Notes under the pieces: model-generated
What the model was told of the DNA's origin: nothing
What the model saw: the letters and a program-made list of their open reading frames with translations, nothing else
Databases searched by the model: none
Made by a program: the position numbers and the translations under genes
Virus record (IMG/VR): IMGVR_UViG_3300020061_000026
Span: 1 to 23,431 of that record
Origin: a virus
Direction: 5' to 3' (one strand)
DNA: 23,431 nucleotides
Part shown: positions 7,387 through 14,346 of the stretch, one piece after another
Numbering within the stretch: the first letter of the stretch is position 1
How the letters are laid out: each line of letters starts with the position of its first letter

Positions 7387-7857
7387 ATGCCTGCACTGAC
7401 GATCACCAACGACGACCTGGAGCCCTTCGCCACGATCGAGCAGGTCAAGGCCGAGGCCATGATCGTCGACGCAATGGCGATGGCTGTTCTGGCCGCACCG
7501 TGCCTCGATGACGACGACCTGGACCCCAAGAAGGCCGCTGCCGCCAAGGCCGTCATTCGAGGAGCGATCCTCCGCTGGAATGAAGCCGGTACCGGAGCAG
7601 CCACTCAGTTGGCCGCTCTGGGCTTCAGCCAGACCATGGACACCCGGCAACAGCGCCGAGGCATGTTCTGGCCCAGCGAGATCGAGCAGCTGCAGAAGAT
7701 CTGCCAGGACCAGTCCAGTAGCGGCGGAGCCTGGTCTTACGACACCGTGGGCACCACCACGATCCACGCCGACACCTGCTCACTGAACTTCGGCGCCACC
7801 TACTGCTCCTGCGGAGCCGACATCGCTGGCTATCCCCTCTGGGACCCGCAGCCATGA
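7387..7857 (+). CDS. Head-tail adaptor (connector) protein
   Basis: This 156-residue protein is the first of four small neck genes and likely the adaptor that binds below the portal ring. The N-terminal half is helical (IEQVKAEAMIVDAMAMAVLAAPCL, then DPKKAAAAKAVIRGAILRWNEAG), as in gp6/gp15-type connectors. The C-terminus carries a short Cys-bearing segment, TCSLNFGATYCSCGADI (about 133-149), that I associate with connectors of actinobacteriophages. The start at 7387 is preceded by AGAAGGCGG. The stop overlaps the next start (ATGA), which indicates coupling. The role is inferred from order and size; the three-Cys tail has no function I can name. Confidence 0.75.
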   Translation: MPALTITNDDLEPFATIEQVKAEAMIVDAMAMAVLAAPCLDDDDLDPKKAAAAKAVIRGAILRWNEAGTGAATQLAALGFSQTMDTRQQRRGMFWPSEIEQLQKICQDQSSSGGAWSYDTVGTTTIHADTCSLNFGATYCSCGADIAGYPLWDPQP

Positions 7858-8192
7858 GCTTCCCGACGCCGCATGTCGTCGGGCACCAAGTCTTCAACGG
7901 CATCGGTGAGGACGACATGGGCAACGACGTCGAGACGTGGGCTACTCCGGTGGACGTCAAGGTCATCGCCTACCAGCCCTCGATGGTCGAGAACGTCAAC
8001 GGATACACCTCCCGCGTCGTCTCCGACGTCGACGTGGCCGTCCCCGCCGATCTCGTTGTCTCGGTGAGAGACCGGTTCATTCTTCCCGGTGTGGTCAAGC
8101 CCTTCGAGGTGGTCGCCATCGAGGACGCCAATCACGGCTTCCACAACTGGAAGCCAGGCACCATCGTCAAACTCAAGCAGGTGACTGGCTAA
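7854..8192 (+). CDS. Head-tail stopper (head closure) protein
   Basis: This 112-residue, beta-rich protein occupies the place of SPP1 gp16-like stoppers, which plug the portal channel after packaging. It starts with a short proline-containing segment, then FNGIGEDDMGNDVETW, and ends in alternating strands (ADLVVSVRDRFILPG, FEVVAIEDANHG, GTIVKLKQVTG), compatible with a small beta-barrel. There is no clear Shine-Dalgarno; the ATG overlaps the preceding stop by four bases and its TAA overlaps the next ATG by one, so translation is probably coupled along the neck genes. Function rests on position and fold impression, not on a diagnostic motif. Confidence 0.72.
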   Translation: MSFPTPHVVGHQVFNGIGEDDMGNDVETWATPVDVKVIAYQPSMVENVNGYTSRVVSDVDVAVPADLVVSVRDRFILPGVVKPFEVVAIEDANHGFHNWKPGTIVKLKQVTG

Positions 8193-8467
8193 TGGCTCGA
8201 TCCAATCTCAAGTTCAACAAGAAGGCCTGGGACGAGATCGTCAAGCACGTCATCGACACCGAGGGCGTCGACCGCATGAAGCGCGTTGCCGACGCGGCCA
8301 ACGGGCACATCGATTCCGACGGCTACCAGGTCTCCACACAGGGAGACGATCCCCTGGACAAGCGCGACTACTCGGCCACGGTCATCACCGCCGACGCCGA
8401 GGCCATGGCGGATAACGCCAAGCACAACACCCTCGTCCAGGAATTTCATAAGGCAGGTGGCAACTGA
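8192..8467 (+). CDS. Small neck / tail-completion type protein
   Basis: This 91-residue protein lies between the stopper and the tail terminator, where HK97 gp10-like or comparable tail-completion proteins are found. It is mostly polar and basic at the start (MARSNLKFNKKAWDEIVKHV) and acidic toward the end (ITADAEAMADNAKHNTLVQEF). The frame stays open well upstream of 8192, but that extension lies inside the stopper gene and has no start supported by a ribosome binding site, so I take the ATG at 8192, which overlaps the stopper stop (TAATG). The exact role is uncertain. Confidence 0.65.
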   Translation: MARSNLKFNKKAWDEIVKHVIDTEGVDRMKRVADAANGHIDSDGYQVSTQGDDPLDKRDYSATVITADAEAMADNAKHNTLVQEFHKAGGN

Positions 8468-8862
8468 TGACTACGCCTGTCGCCCCGGTGATCCCGTACG
8501 CCGCCAAGGTTGTACGCACTTACCTCACGGCTGCTCTTGGACCCAGTGTCCGAGTGGCCACCAAAGTCCCAGCTGAACGCCCCGCGAAGCTGGTCATGAT
8601 CTCCACCGCACCAACAAGCGGTGGCACGAACCTGGTTCTCTCGTCTCGACGATTGATCATCCAGGTCTTCCACGCTGACGAAACAGTGGCAGGCGAGCTG
8701 GCCGAAACGGTTGTCGCCCATCTGAAGTCGGCGCGATATGTGCAGGGCAATGGTCTACGCAACGTGACCGTGGTCGGAACGCCAGCCCGGTTCGATGACC
8801 CCGACGACTCCACTCCCCGGTTCCAGATGACCGTGGACGTGCTGTTGCGGGCCGTCGTCTAG
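8467..8862 (+). CDS. Tail terminator protein
   Basis: This 131-residue protein is likely the tail terminator, the ring that caps the finished tail tube and joins it to the head. It has the usual place just before the major tail gene and the usual alpha/beta pattern: an N-terminal helix (YAAKVVRTYLTAAL), strands around KLVMISTAP and RLIIQVFHAD, a helix GELAETVVAHLKSARYV, and a final strand FQMTVDVLLRAVV typical of these proteins. The start overlaps the previous stop (TGATG) and has AGGCAGGTGG upstream. A hairpin follows before the major tail gene. Confidence 0.78.
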   Translation: MTTPVAPVIPYAAKVVRTYLTAALGPSVRVATKVPAERPAKLVMISTAPTSGGTNLVLSSRRLIIQVFHADETVAGELAETVVAHLKSARYVQGNGLRNVTVVGTPARFDDPDDSTPRFQMTVDVLLRAVV

Positions 8863-8878
8863 TCAAACCAATCCCCTT

Positions 8879-8910
8879 CTAGCCCAGCCCCTCTTGGGGT
8901 CATGGGTTAG
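8879..8910 (+). terminator. Extended hairpin before the major tail gene
   Basis: CTAGCCCA pairs with TGGGTTAG (8879-8886 with 8903-8910, one G-T pair), and CCCC (8888-8891) pairs with GGGG (8896-8899) over a TCTT loop, with a small internal bulge between the two stems. It lies 17 nt after the tail terminator stop and 30 nt before the next start. No T run follows. It could be an attenuator, a processing site or a 5' stabiliser for the tail tube mRNA. Confidence 0.5.
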
Positions 8911-8940
8911 TTCCGCGTGCCCTTTTAAGGAGCAAACACC

Positions 8941-9525
8941 ATGGCCGCAGATGACAAGAACATTTATGCTGCAGAGCCGCTCGCAACCGGATCGTGCCTC
9001 GTCGCACCTCTGGGAACGCCCGGTCCGACCAGCGCCACCTCCGCCCTCAACGTCGCCTTCATCGACCTGGGCAACATCGGCGAGGATGGCTTCACCGAGA
9101 CCACGGATCGCTCCGTGGACAAGAAGAAGAACTTCGGCGGTCGTACCGTCAAGATCCTTCAGACGGACTACACGCACACCTTCAGCTTCGTGCTGTTGGA
9201 GTCGCTGAACGCCGACGTGCTCAAGGCCGTTTACGGCGAAGACAACGTCACCGTGACACCCGCCAACGGCTCTCACGGTGCGCAGGTTGCGATCAAGAAG
9301 AACTCCAAGAAGCTGCCTCGTCAGTCGTGGGTCATCGACACCACTGACTCGGAGCTGGATGCCTTCTACCGCAACTACATCCCCGAGGGCCAGATCATCA
9401 CCGTCGGAGACGTCGTGGTCGTTCACACCGACACGATCATGTACGAGGTCGAGATGGAAGCCTTCGCCGACGCGAGTGGCAACCACGTCTACACCTACAC
9501 CGACGACGGCCAGCTCGGCTCGTAA
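8941..9525 (+). CDS. Major tail (tube) protein
   Basis: This 194-residue protein is likely the tail tube subunit, which stacks in hexameric rings around the tape measure. Support comes from its place between the tail terminator and the chaperone genes, its isolated, strongly signalled start (AAGGAG at 8927-8932, 8-nt spacer), and a beta-rich sequence with family-like segments: DGFTETTDRSVDKKKNFGG (about 50-68), TFSFVLLESLNADVLKAVYG (80-99), and a C-terminal MYEVEMEAFADASGNHVYTY. No extra Ig-like C-terminal domain is present. RNA hairpins sit on both sides, fitting a very abundant product. Confidence 0.9.
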   Translation: MAADDKNIYAAEPLATGSCLVAPLGTPGPTSATSALNVAFIDLGNIGEDGFTETTDRSVDKKKNFGGRTVKILQTDYTHTFSFVLLESLNADVLKAVYGEDNVTVTPANGSHGAQVAIKKNSKKLPRQSWVIDTTDSELDAFYRNYIPEGQIITVGDVVVVHTDTIMYEVEMEAFADASGNHVYTYTDDGQLGS

Positions 9526-9533
9526 GTAGGTCT

Positions 9534-9596
9534 CGCCGGGGAGGGTTCGTCCCCTTCGCAGCCGTCGCGCCTTCCCCGGCGGGCTTCGACGGCTGC
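9534..9596 (+). terminator. Interleaved inverted repeats after the major tail gene
   Basis: Two long pairings overlap. CGCCGGGGAGG (9534-9544) can pair with CCTTCCCCGGCG (9570-9581, one bulge). GCAGCCGTC (9558-9566) pairs perfectly with GACGGCTGC (9588-9596). A shorter GGGGA/TCCCC stem (9538-9542 with 9550-9554) competes. The order left1-left2-right1-right2 allows either mutually exclusive stems or an H-type pseudoknot. It begins 9 nt after the major tail stop. No T run follows. A terminator or expression-limiting element between tail tube and chaperones is likely. Confidence 0.6.
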
Positions 9597-9627
9597 ACTC
9601 CAACAACATTCAAACGAGAGGCTGCGA

Positions 9628-9984
9628 ATGACCTTCCAGTACACCGTCGAGGATCTGGCCAGCGAGAGTGGCGACGGAACCGAGGAGTTCACGTTCGACC
9701 TGCGTGATGTCGCCGACATCCCCGTCGGCATCCTGCGCCAAAACCGCCGCAACCAGGAGAACCAGATGTGGGCGGTCTTCGAATGGGGTGTTCCCGTCGA
9801 GCAAATGGACGCCTTCGACAGGCTCACCTCCCTTCAGGTCGGCGACGTGTTCGCAGCCTGGAAGGCGTCGCCCTCGGAGCCGAAGCAGGTCGACCAGGAC
9901 AAGCCCGTCGGCCCTCCGCCAACGCCGAAGTCCAAGAAGGCCGTTGCCGTCGAGCCCGATCCCGAGCCTGTCACCGACGAGTAA
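9628..9984 (+). CDS. Tail assembly chaperone 1 (G-like)
   Basis: This 118-residue protein matches the G-type tail assembly chaperone, which helps tube subunits polymerise around the tape measure. The core is at about 27-80: DIPVGILRQNRRNQENQMW, then FEWGVPVEQMDAFDRL, then a Trp in FAAWKA. The C-terminus (80-118) is a disordered Pro/Lys/Glu tail. Normally such a gene is extended by programmed frameshifting into a downstream T frame. Here it ends at TAA 9982-9984 and the next ORF is in the same frame, so a simple -1 or +1 shift cannot join them. GAGAGG lies upstream of the ATG at 9628. Confidence 0.82.
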   Translation: MTFQYTVEDLASESGDGTEEFTFDLRDVADIPVGILRQNRRNQENQMWAVFEWGVPVEQMDAFDRLTSLQVGDVFAAWKASPSEPKQVDQDKPVGPPPTPKSKKAVAVEPDPEPVTDE

Positions 9985-9990
9985 CTCCTG

Positions 9991-10758
9991 ATGGGTCTCT
10001 TCGTCTCTGAGACCCTCCAGGGCACCGTCTCGTTGCCCATGCTGGACACAGTCCCAGAGGCGACCGTGAAGGCCGCCCTGAAGGCTCCAGAGGCCGAACG
10101 CGAATGGGTCTTGCTAGAGCTTCTGGCGCCACCCTCGTCACTGGACGTGATTGACCGGATGACGGTCGACTATCTCCGCCTCGTCATCAAGGACTGGGAA
10201 GTCGCCTCGGACATCTCGATCACCGATCTCATCCGCGTCGTCAGGATCATCGGGGTCCCCAAGCAGCGCGAGGCCATGGCCTCCGATCTCATCGGCAAGG
10301 GAATCCGCCTGCGCGACTTCCCCTCTGACCGGTGCAACTGGTCAGACCTGATGCTCATCATCAGGAACCTCGACGTCCACTCGGCGCTCTACATCCAGAC
10401 CTATCCCGACCGGGCGCACTGGGACCGGACGAACATGCTGCTCGCCAGCATCGACGACCGCCTGCATTGGCTGCAGTGGGCCAAGACCGCCAACGGGCGC
10501 AAGGGCCGCAACCGCCCGAAGCCGATCCCTCGTCCTGGATACATGACTGAGCAGCGCGAGGGCGCAAAGGTCAAGGCCGCACCGCTATCTGAGGTCAGGT
10601 CCAAGTTCGCCAAGCGTTACGCCACTGCCGCCAACGCAGCGATCGATCCCAAGAAGACGCTCACCGCCGGTCTTGGTCGACGCCTCCCCGTGCAACAGCC
10701 TCCGAAGGCCGTCGACCGAATCACCCAAATCGCCAACGCATTCCATGGAAGGAGGTGA
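9991..10758 (+). CDS. Tail assembly chaperone 2 (apparent G-T fusion)
   Basis: This 255-residue protein sits between the first chaperone and the tape measure. Residues about 20-75 resemble chaperone 1: VP near the start, EREWVLLELLAPP, LDVIDRMT, then a Trp in KDWEVAS. Residues about 78-180 look like a T domain: WSDLMLIIRNLDVHSALY, WDRTNMLLASIDDRLHWLQW, and RPKPIPRPGYM, a typical end of T-type chaperone cores. The ATG at 9991 is six nucleotides after the TAA of chaperone 1, in the same frame, with no Shine-Dalgarno. Reinitiation or stop readthrough are the possible routes. The last codons form the tape measure ribosome binding site. The G-like assignment is by eye and needs a profile search. 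Confidence 0.75.
   Translation: MGLFVSETLQGTVSLPMLDTVPEATVKAALKAPEAEREWVLLELLAPPSSLDVIDRMTVDYLRLVIKDWEVASDISITDLIRVVRIIGVPKQREAMASDLIGKGIRLRDFPSDRCNWSDLMLIIRNLDVHSALYIQTYPDRAHWDRTNMLLASIDDRLHWLQWAKTANGRKGRNRPKPIPRPGYMTEQREGAKVKAAPLSEVRSKFAKRYATAANAAIDPKKTLTAGLGRRLPVQQPPKAVDRITQIANAFHGRR
10749..10758 (+). promoter_or_regulatory. Full-length Shine-Dalgarno of the tape measure gene
   Basis: AAGGAGGTGA matches ten bases of the anti-Shine-Dalgarno tail of 16S rRNA. The last three bases are the stop codon of chaperone 2. GTG 10762 follows after three bases; GGAGG is 6 nt from the start. It fixes the tape measure start. Confidence 0.85.
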
Positions 10759-10761
10759 CCG

Positions 10762-13700
10762 GTGGCCACCGAACTCGCATCTGGATTCATCAACCTGACC
10801 GTCAAGTACGCCGACGGCATGAAGCAGATCGACTCCGACCTCCGGGGCCTCCAGGGCACTGCGACCAAGGCTGGAACGAACGCCGGTAACGCTCTCTCCA
10901 CTTCTCTGACCCGCGCCGCCAAGATCGACTCCTCCGACGCCAAGCGGGCGTTGACCCCCTTCGAGGCTGCTGCTCGTCGTACCGGTACCGATGCCGGTCA
11001 GGAACTCGGCCAAGGCATCGTGCAGAGCGCACGCCGTGAGGTTCAGTCCAAGGGCGACAAGATCACCGAGGGCCTGGGCTCAGGCGCCAAGGGTGCTGGC
11101 GCGGAAGCCGGTGAAGGCTTCCTCTCCGGTATCGGTCCCGCCGTCGCGTCGTTGGGCACCAAGGCCGGTCCGATCGGTCTGGCCCTGTTGGCCACCGTCG
11201 GCATCGCTGCCGGTATCGGCGCTCTGCTGGCCAAGGAGGTCATGTCGGGCTTCGAGCGCGACATGGCCAACCGCAAGCTCCAGGTTCAGCTGGGCATCGA
11301 TGACAGCCAGATGGCATCGGTCAACCAGGCCATCAACAACGCCTACAAGAACAACTTTGGCGAGTCTGTCGACTCCCTGCGCGAGGACGCCGCCTCGATC
11401 ATCAAGAACGGCCTGGTGCAGGCCAGCGACACCAAGGGTCTCCAGGCAGCCTTGGAGAAGGTCGACACGACCGCTCAGGTGACCGGCCATGACGCCAGCG
11501 AGATCACCAACGCCGTTGGCACCCTGATCAAGTCGGGTGTGGTCAAGGACTACGCCCAGGGCCTGGACCTCATCGTCAAGGGCTCACAGGAGGGCCTCGA
11601 TGTCTCCGGTGACCTGATCGACACCCTGGTCGAGTACAGCGTCCAGTTCAAGAAGGTCGGCATCGACGGCCCGCAGGCGCTGGGTCTGATCAAGCAGCTG
11701 ATGGACGGTGGTGCTCGCAGCACAGACCTCGCTGCTGACGCAATCAAGGAGTTCTCGATCCGCGCCATCGACGGATCGAAGACGACCACCGATGCCTACG
11801 CCATGATCGGTGTCGACGCCGACACGATGGCCCAGAAGCTCGCTGCCGGTGGACCTGCCGCTACCGAGGCCTTCGACACGATCGTCACCAAGCTCAACGC
11901 CATCCAAGACCCCGTCAAGCGCAACGCTGCCGGTGTGGCCCTGTTCGGCACGCAGTGGGAAGACCTCGGCGCGGCCATGAACAAGCTGGACCCGGCGCAC
12001 GCCCGTGACGCCATCGGCCAGGTCGAAGGTGCGGTGCAGAAGGCCAGCGACACCCTCGGTGGTGGCGCACTCGGTGGCTTCGAGTCTCTGGGTCGCACCT
12101 TCGAAGTCCTTCGGGGACAGTTCCAGGACTTCCTGGCCAACGCCTTCGGTCCCATGGCGCAGCAGATCTCGACGTGGATCACCCAGAACTTGCCGCAGAT
12201 CATCCAGTTCTTCACCGATCTGGCGTCGGCGGCGATCACCGGCACCGACGGCATCCTCGGCTTCTTCCAGTTCACGATGAAGTGGGGCGGCAAGTGGCAA
12301 GAGTTCATGGCCAACACGCTCGGCGAGGTCATCAAGCAGATCTCCCAATTCGCCAAGACCGCAGGCGAACTGCTCAAGTTCGTCCCCGGCATGCAGGACG
12401 AGGCCGAGGCGCTGATCAAGGTCGGCCAGGGCGGTATGGACCTGGTGGACGGCTGGCGCAACGGTGCCAAGAACATGCAGGGCTGGTCTGACAACATCGG
12501 TACTGTCCGTGAGGGTTTGCGCGGAGTGCGTGACGACGTCAACGCTGCCGGAACCAGCATGGCCAATGCCACTGCCAACACCCAACTGTTGGCCACCGGG
12601 ATCAATACGCTGCCCGACGGCCAGATCGTCCTGAAGGACAACACCCCTGAGGCGATCAAGCGAGTCGAGGACCTGGGTTACACGGTCACACACCTCCCCG
12701 ACGGCAACCTCGCCATCAAGGTCGTCTACAAGGACCAGAACGGCCAGCCGATCGACCCGAGCCAGTTGGGTGTCTCGCAGCGCCAGCAGTCCGCCGCTGC
12801 TGGCAACGAGGGCCCCAAGCCCCACTTCGCCCGAGGCACAGGGGCAATCAAGGGGCCTGGCAGCGGCACCTCCGACTCGATCCTGGCCTGGCTGTCCAAC
12901 GGTGAGGGCGTCGTCACCGCCCAGGGCATGGCCAGCGGTGGAGCGCCTCTAGTCGCTGCGCTGAATGCCGGTTGGGTTCCGCCTGCCGCACTTCTGCACT
13001 CGATGCTCCCTGGCTTCGCCGATGGCGGACCTGTCGAGAAGTTGTACAGCGTCGCCAGCTCTCTGGTCGGCACTCCTTACCAGCGCGGCGGTCACGGTCA
13101 GAACGGTTTGGACTGCTCGGGCGCTGCCTCGGTGCTCGTCAATGCGCTGCTCGGCCTGGACCCCTACGGCGACCGCATGGCCACCGCCAACGCAGCAGAT
13201 TGGCTCGCCGCCAAGGGTGCGATCTCGGGCAAGGGTCCTGCAGGCACGATGCGGATTGGCTGGAAGAACGGTGGACCCGGCGGCGGACACATGGCCGTCA
13301 CGCTGCCCGACGGTCGCAACGCCGAATCCGGCGGCTCGGTAGGCGAGTTCACCATCGGTGGCGGTGCTGCCGGAGCCGATGATCCGCAGTTCACCAACCA
13401 GGCTTACCTCCCCTTCGACGCCGTCTTCCCCGATGGCTCTCCAAGCGGCGGCAGCAGCGGCTCGTCGCTGAACTACGGCACTGGTAGCTCCGGCGGTAGC
13501 TCCGGTGGTGGAGGCGGTGGTGGAGGCGGAGCTGCCACCCAGCAGCAGCTGTCTGCCGCCCAGGACAAGATCACCGACCTAGAGAACAAGGTCCAGACCT
13601 CACAGCTGGCCCTCGACGAGGCCGAGAAGGACCCCAAGACCAAGGAATCGGCGCTAAAGGCCAAGAAGGACGCCGTCGACAAGAACAAGCGCGAGCTAGA

Positions 13701-14346
13701 CCAGGCCAAGCAGGACCTCGACACCCTGAAGGCCAAGACCGACGACAGCACTGGTGGCAGCAACTCTGACAACCCGTTCTCCCAGATCGGTTCTGGCGTC
13801 GGTCAGTTGGTCGACCTCGCCAAGGGTGGCATCAAGGAGACCTTCCTGCCTCCGGGCTTCAGTGACCCGGAGAGCTGGGGCATCACCAAGATGCTCTCGG
13901 GCCTGCTCGGCTTCGGTGGCGGTGTACTCGGTGGCCTGGGAGAGAAGAACGGTGACCCAGGACTCAAGACAGCTGGGGCGATCCTCGGAGCTGGTGGCCA
14001 GATCGCCGGTGGATCGACCGGTGATGGAGTCGCCTCCCTCATCAGCCTGATCCCGGCCCTGAGTGGTGCCAGCTCTGTCGCCCCTGGTGGCGACAACGCC
14101 CAGATCGTCGGCGAGAACACCGCGCACCCCGGCACTGGCGCTCTCCCTGGACCCGAGTCCCCCATGAGCGCCAACCCCGACCCCACCGGAGGCGGTGGAG
14201 GCGGAGGCACCACGACCGTCGACAACTCCACGCACATCGCTGAGGGCGGCCAGATCAACCAGGACGCCACCCAAGTCATGGAGGCGGCCAAGCGCCAGCA
14301 AGTCGCGCAGCAGACGCCTCAACTCGGAACTCGGAGGTTCGTCTAA
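10762..14346 (+). CDS. Tape measure protein with NlpC/P60-like domain
   Basis: At 1194 residues this is the longest spliced product, and it sets tail length. By the family rule of about 1.5 angstrom per residue it suggests a tail near 180 nm. The N-terminal part is Ala/Gly/Lys-rich and helical; a hydrophobic segment lies at about 137-157 (IGLALLATVGIAAGIGALLA). The motif ARGTGAIKGPGSGTSDSILA at 690-709 is typical of tape measures of this group. Residues about 759-890 resemble an NlpC/P60 cell-wall peptidase: C785 in LDCSGAA and H843 in GGGHMAV. A Gly/Ser linker is followed by a coiled coil (about 927-996) and a Gly-rich end. GTG 10762 is chosen for its perfect ribosome binding site. Its TAA is adjacent to the next ATG. 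Confidence 0.95.
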   Translation: MATELASGFINLTVKYADGMKQIDSDLRGLQGTATKAGTNAGNALSTSLTRAAKIDSSDAKRALTPFEAAARRTGTDAGQELGQGIVQSARREVQSKGDKITEGLGSGAKGAGAEAGEGFLSGIGPAVASLGTKAGPIGLALLATVGIAAGIGALLAKEVMSGFERDMANRKLQVQLGIDDSQMASVNQAINNAYKNNFGESVDSLREDAASIIKNGLVQASDTKGLQAALEKVDTTAQVTGHDASEITNAVGTLIKSGVVKDYAQGLDLIVKGSQEGLDVSGDLIDTLVEYSVQFKKVGIDGPQALGLIKQLMDGGARSTDLAADAIKEFSIRAIDGSKTTTDAYAMIGVDADTMAQKLAAGGPAATEAFDTIVTKLNAIQDPVKRNAAGVALFGTQWEDLGAAMNKLDPAHARDAIGQVEGAVQKASDTLGGGALGGFESLGRTFEVLRGQFQDFLANAFGPMAQQISTWITQNLPQIIQFFTDLASAAITGTDGILGFFQFTMKWGGKWQEFMANTLGEVIKQISQFAKTAGELLKFVPGMQDEAEALIKVGQGGMDLVDGWRNGAKNMQGWSDNIGTVREGLRGVRDDVNAAGTSMANATANTQLLATGINTLPDGQIVLKDNTPEAIKRVEDLGYTVTHLPDGNLAIKVVYKDQNGQPIDPSQLGVSQRQQSAAAGNEGPKPHFARGTGAIKGPGSGTSDSILAWLSNGEGVVTAQGMASGGAPLVAALNAGWVPPAALLHSMLPGFADGGPVEKLYSVASSLVGTPYQRGGHGQNGLDCSGAASVLVNALLGLDPYGDRMATANAADWLAAKGAISGKGPAGTMRIGWKNGGPGGGHMAVTLPDGRNAESGGSVGEFTIGGGAAGADDPQFTNQAYLPFDAVFPDGSPSGGSSGSSLNYGTGSSGGSSGGGGGGGGGAATQQQLSAAQDKITDLENKVQTSQLALDEAEKDPKTKESALKAKKDAVDKNKRELDQAKQDLDTLKAKTDDSTGGSNSDNPFSQIGSGVGQLVDLAKGGIKETFLPPGFSDPESWGITKMLSGLLGFGGGVLGGLGEKNGDPGLKTAGAILGAGGQIAGGSTGDGVASLISLIPALSGASSVAPGGDNAQIVGENTAHPGTGALPGPESPMSANPDPTGGGGGGGTTTVDNSTHIAEGGQINQDATQVMEAAKRQQVAQQTPQLGTRRFV

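Noticed and set aside
7937-8191. Upstream extension of the 91-residue neck gene
   Set aside because: It overlaps the stopper gene entirely in another frame and is Arg-rich; ATG 8192 fits the stop-start overlap pattern.
9840-9990. Programmed frameshift site near the end of chaperone 1
   Set aside because: No classical slippery heptamer is visible, and the downstream ORF is in the same frame, so a single shift would not reach it.
13490-13540. G-rich stretch in the tape measure as a structured regulatory element
   Set aside because: It simply encodes a Gly/Ser linker; the pattern follows GGN and AGC codons.
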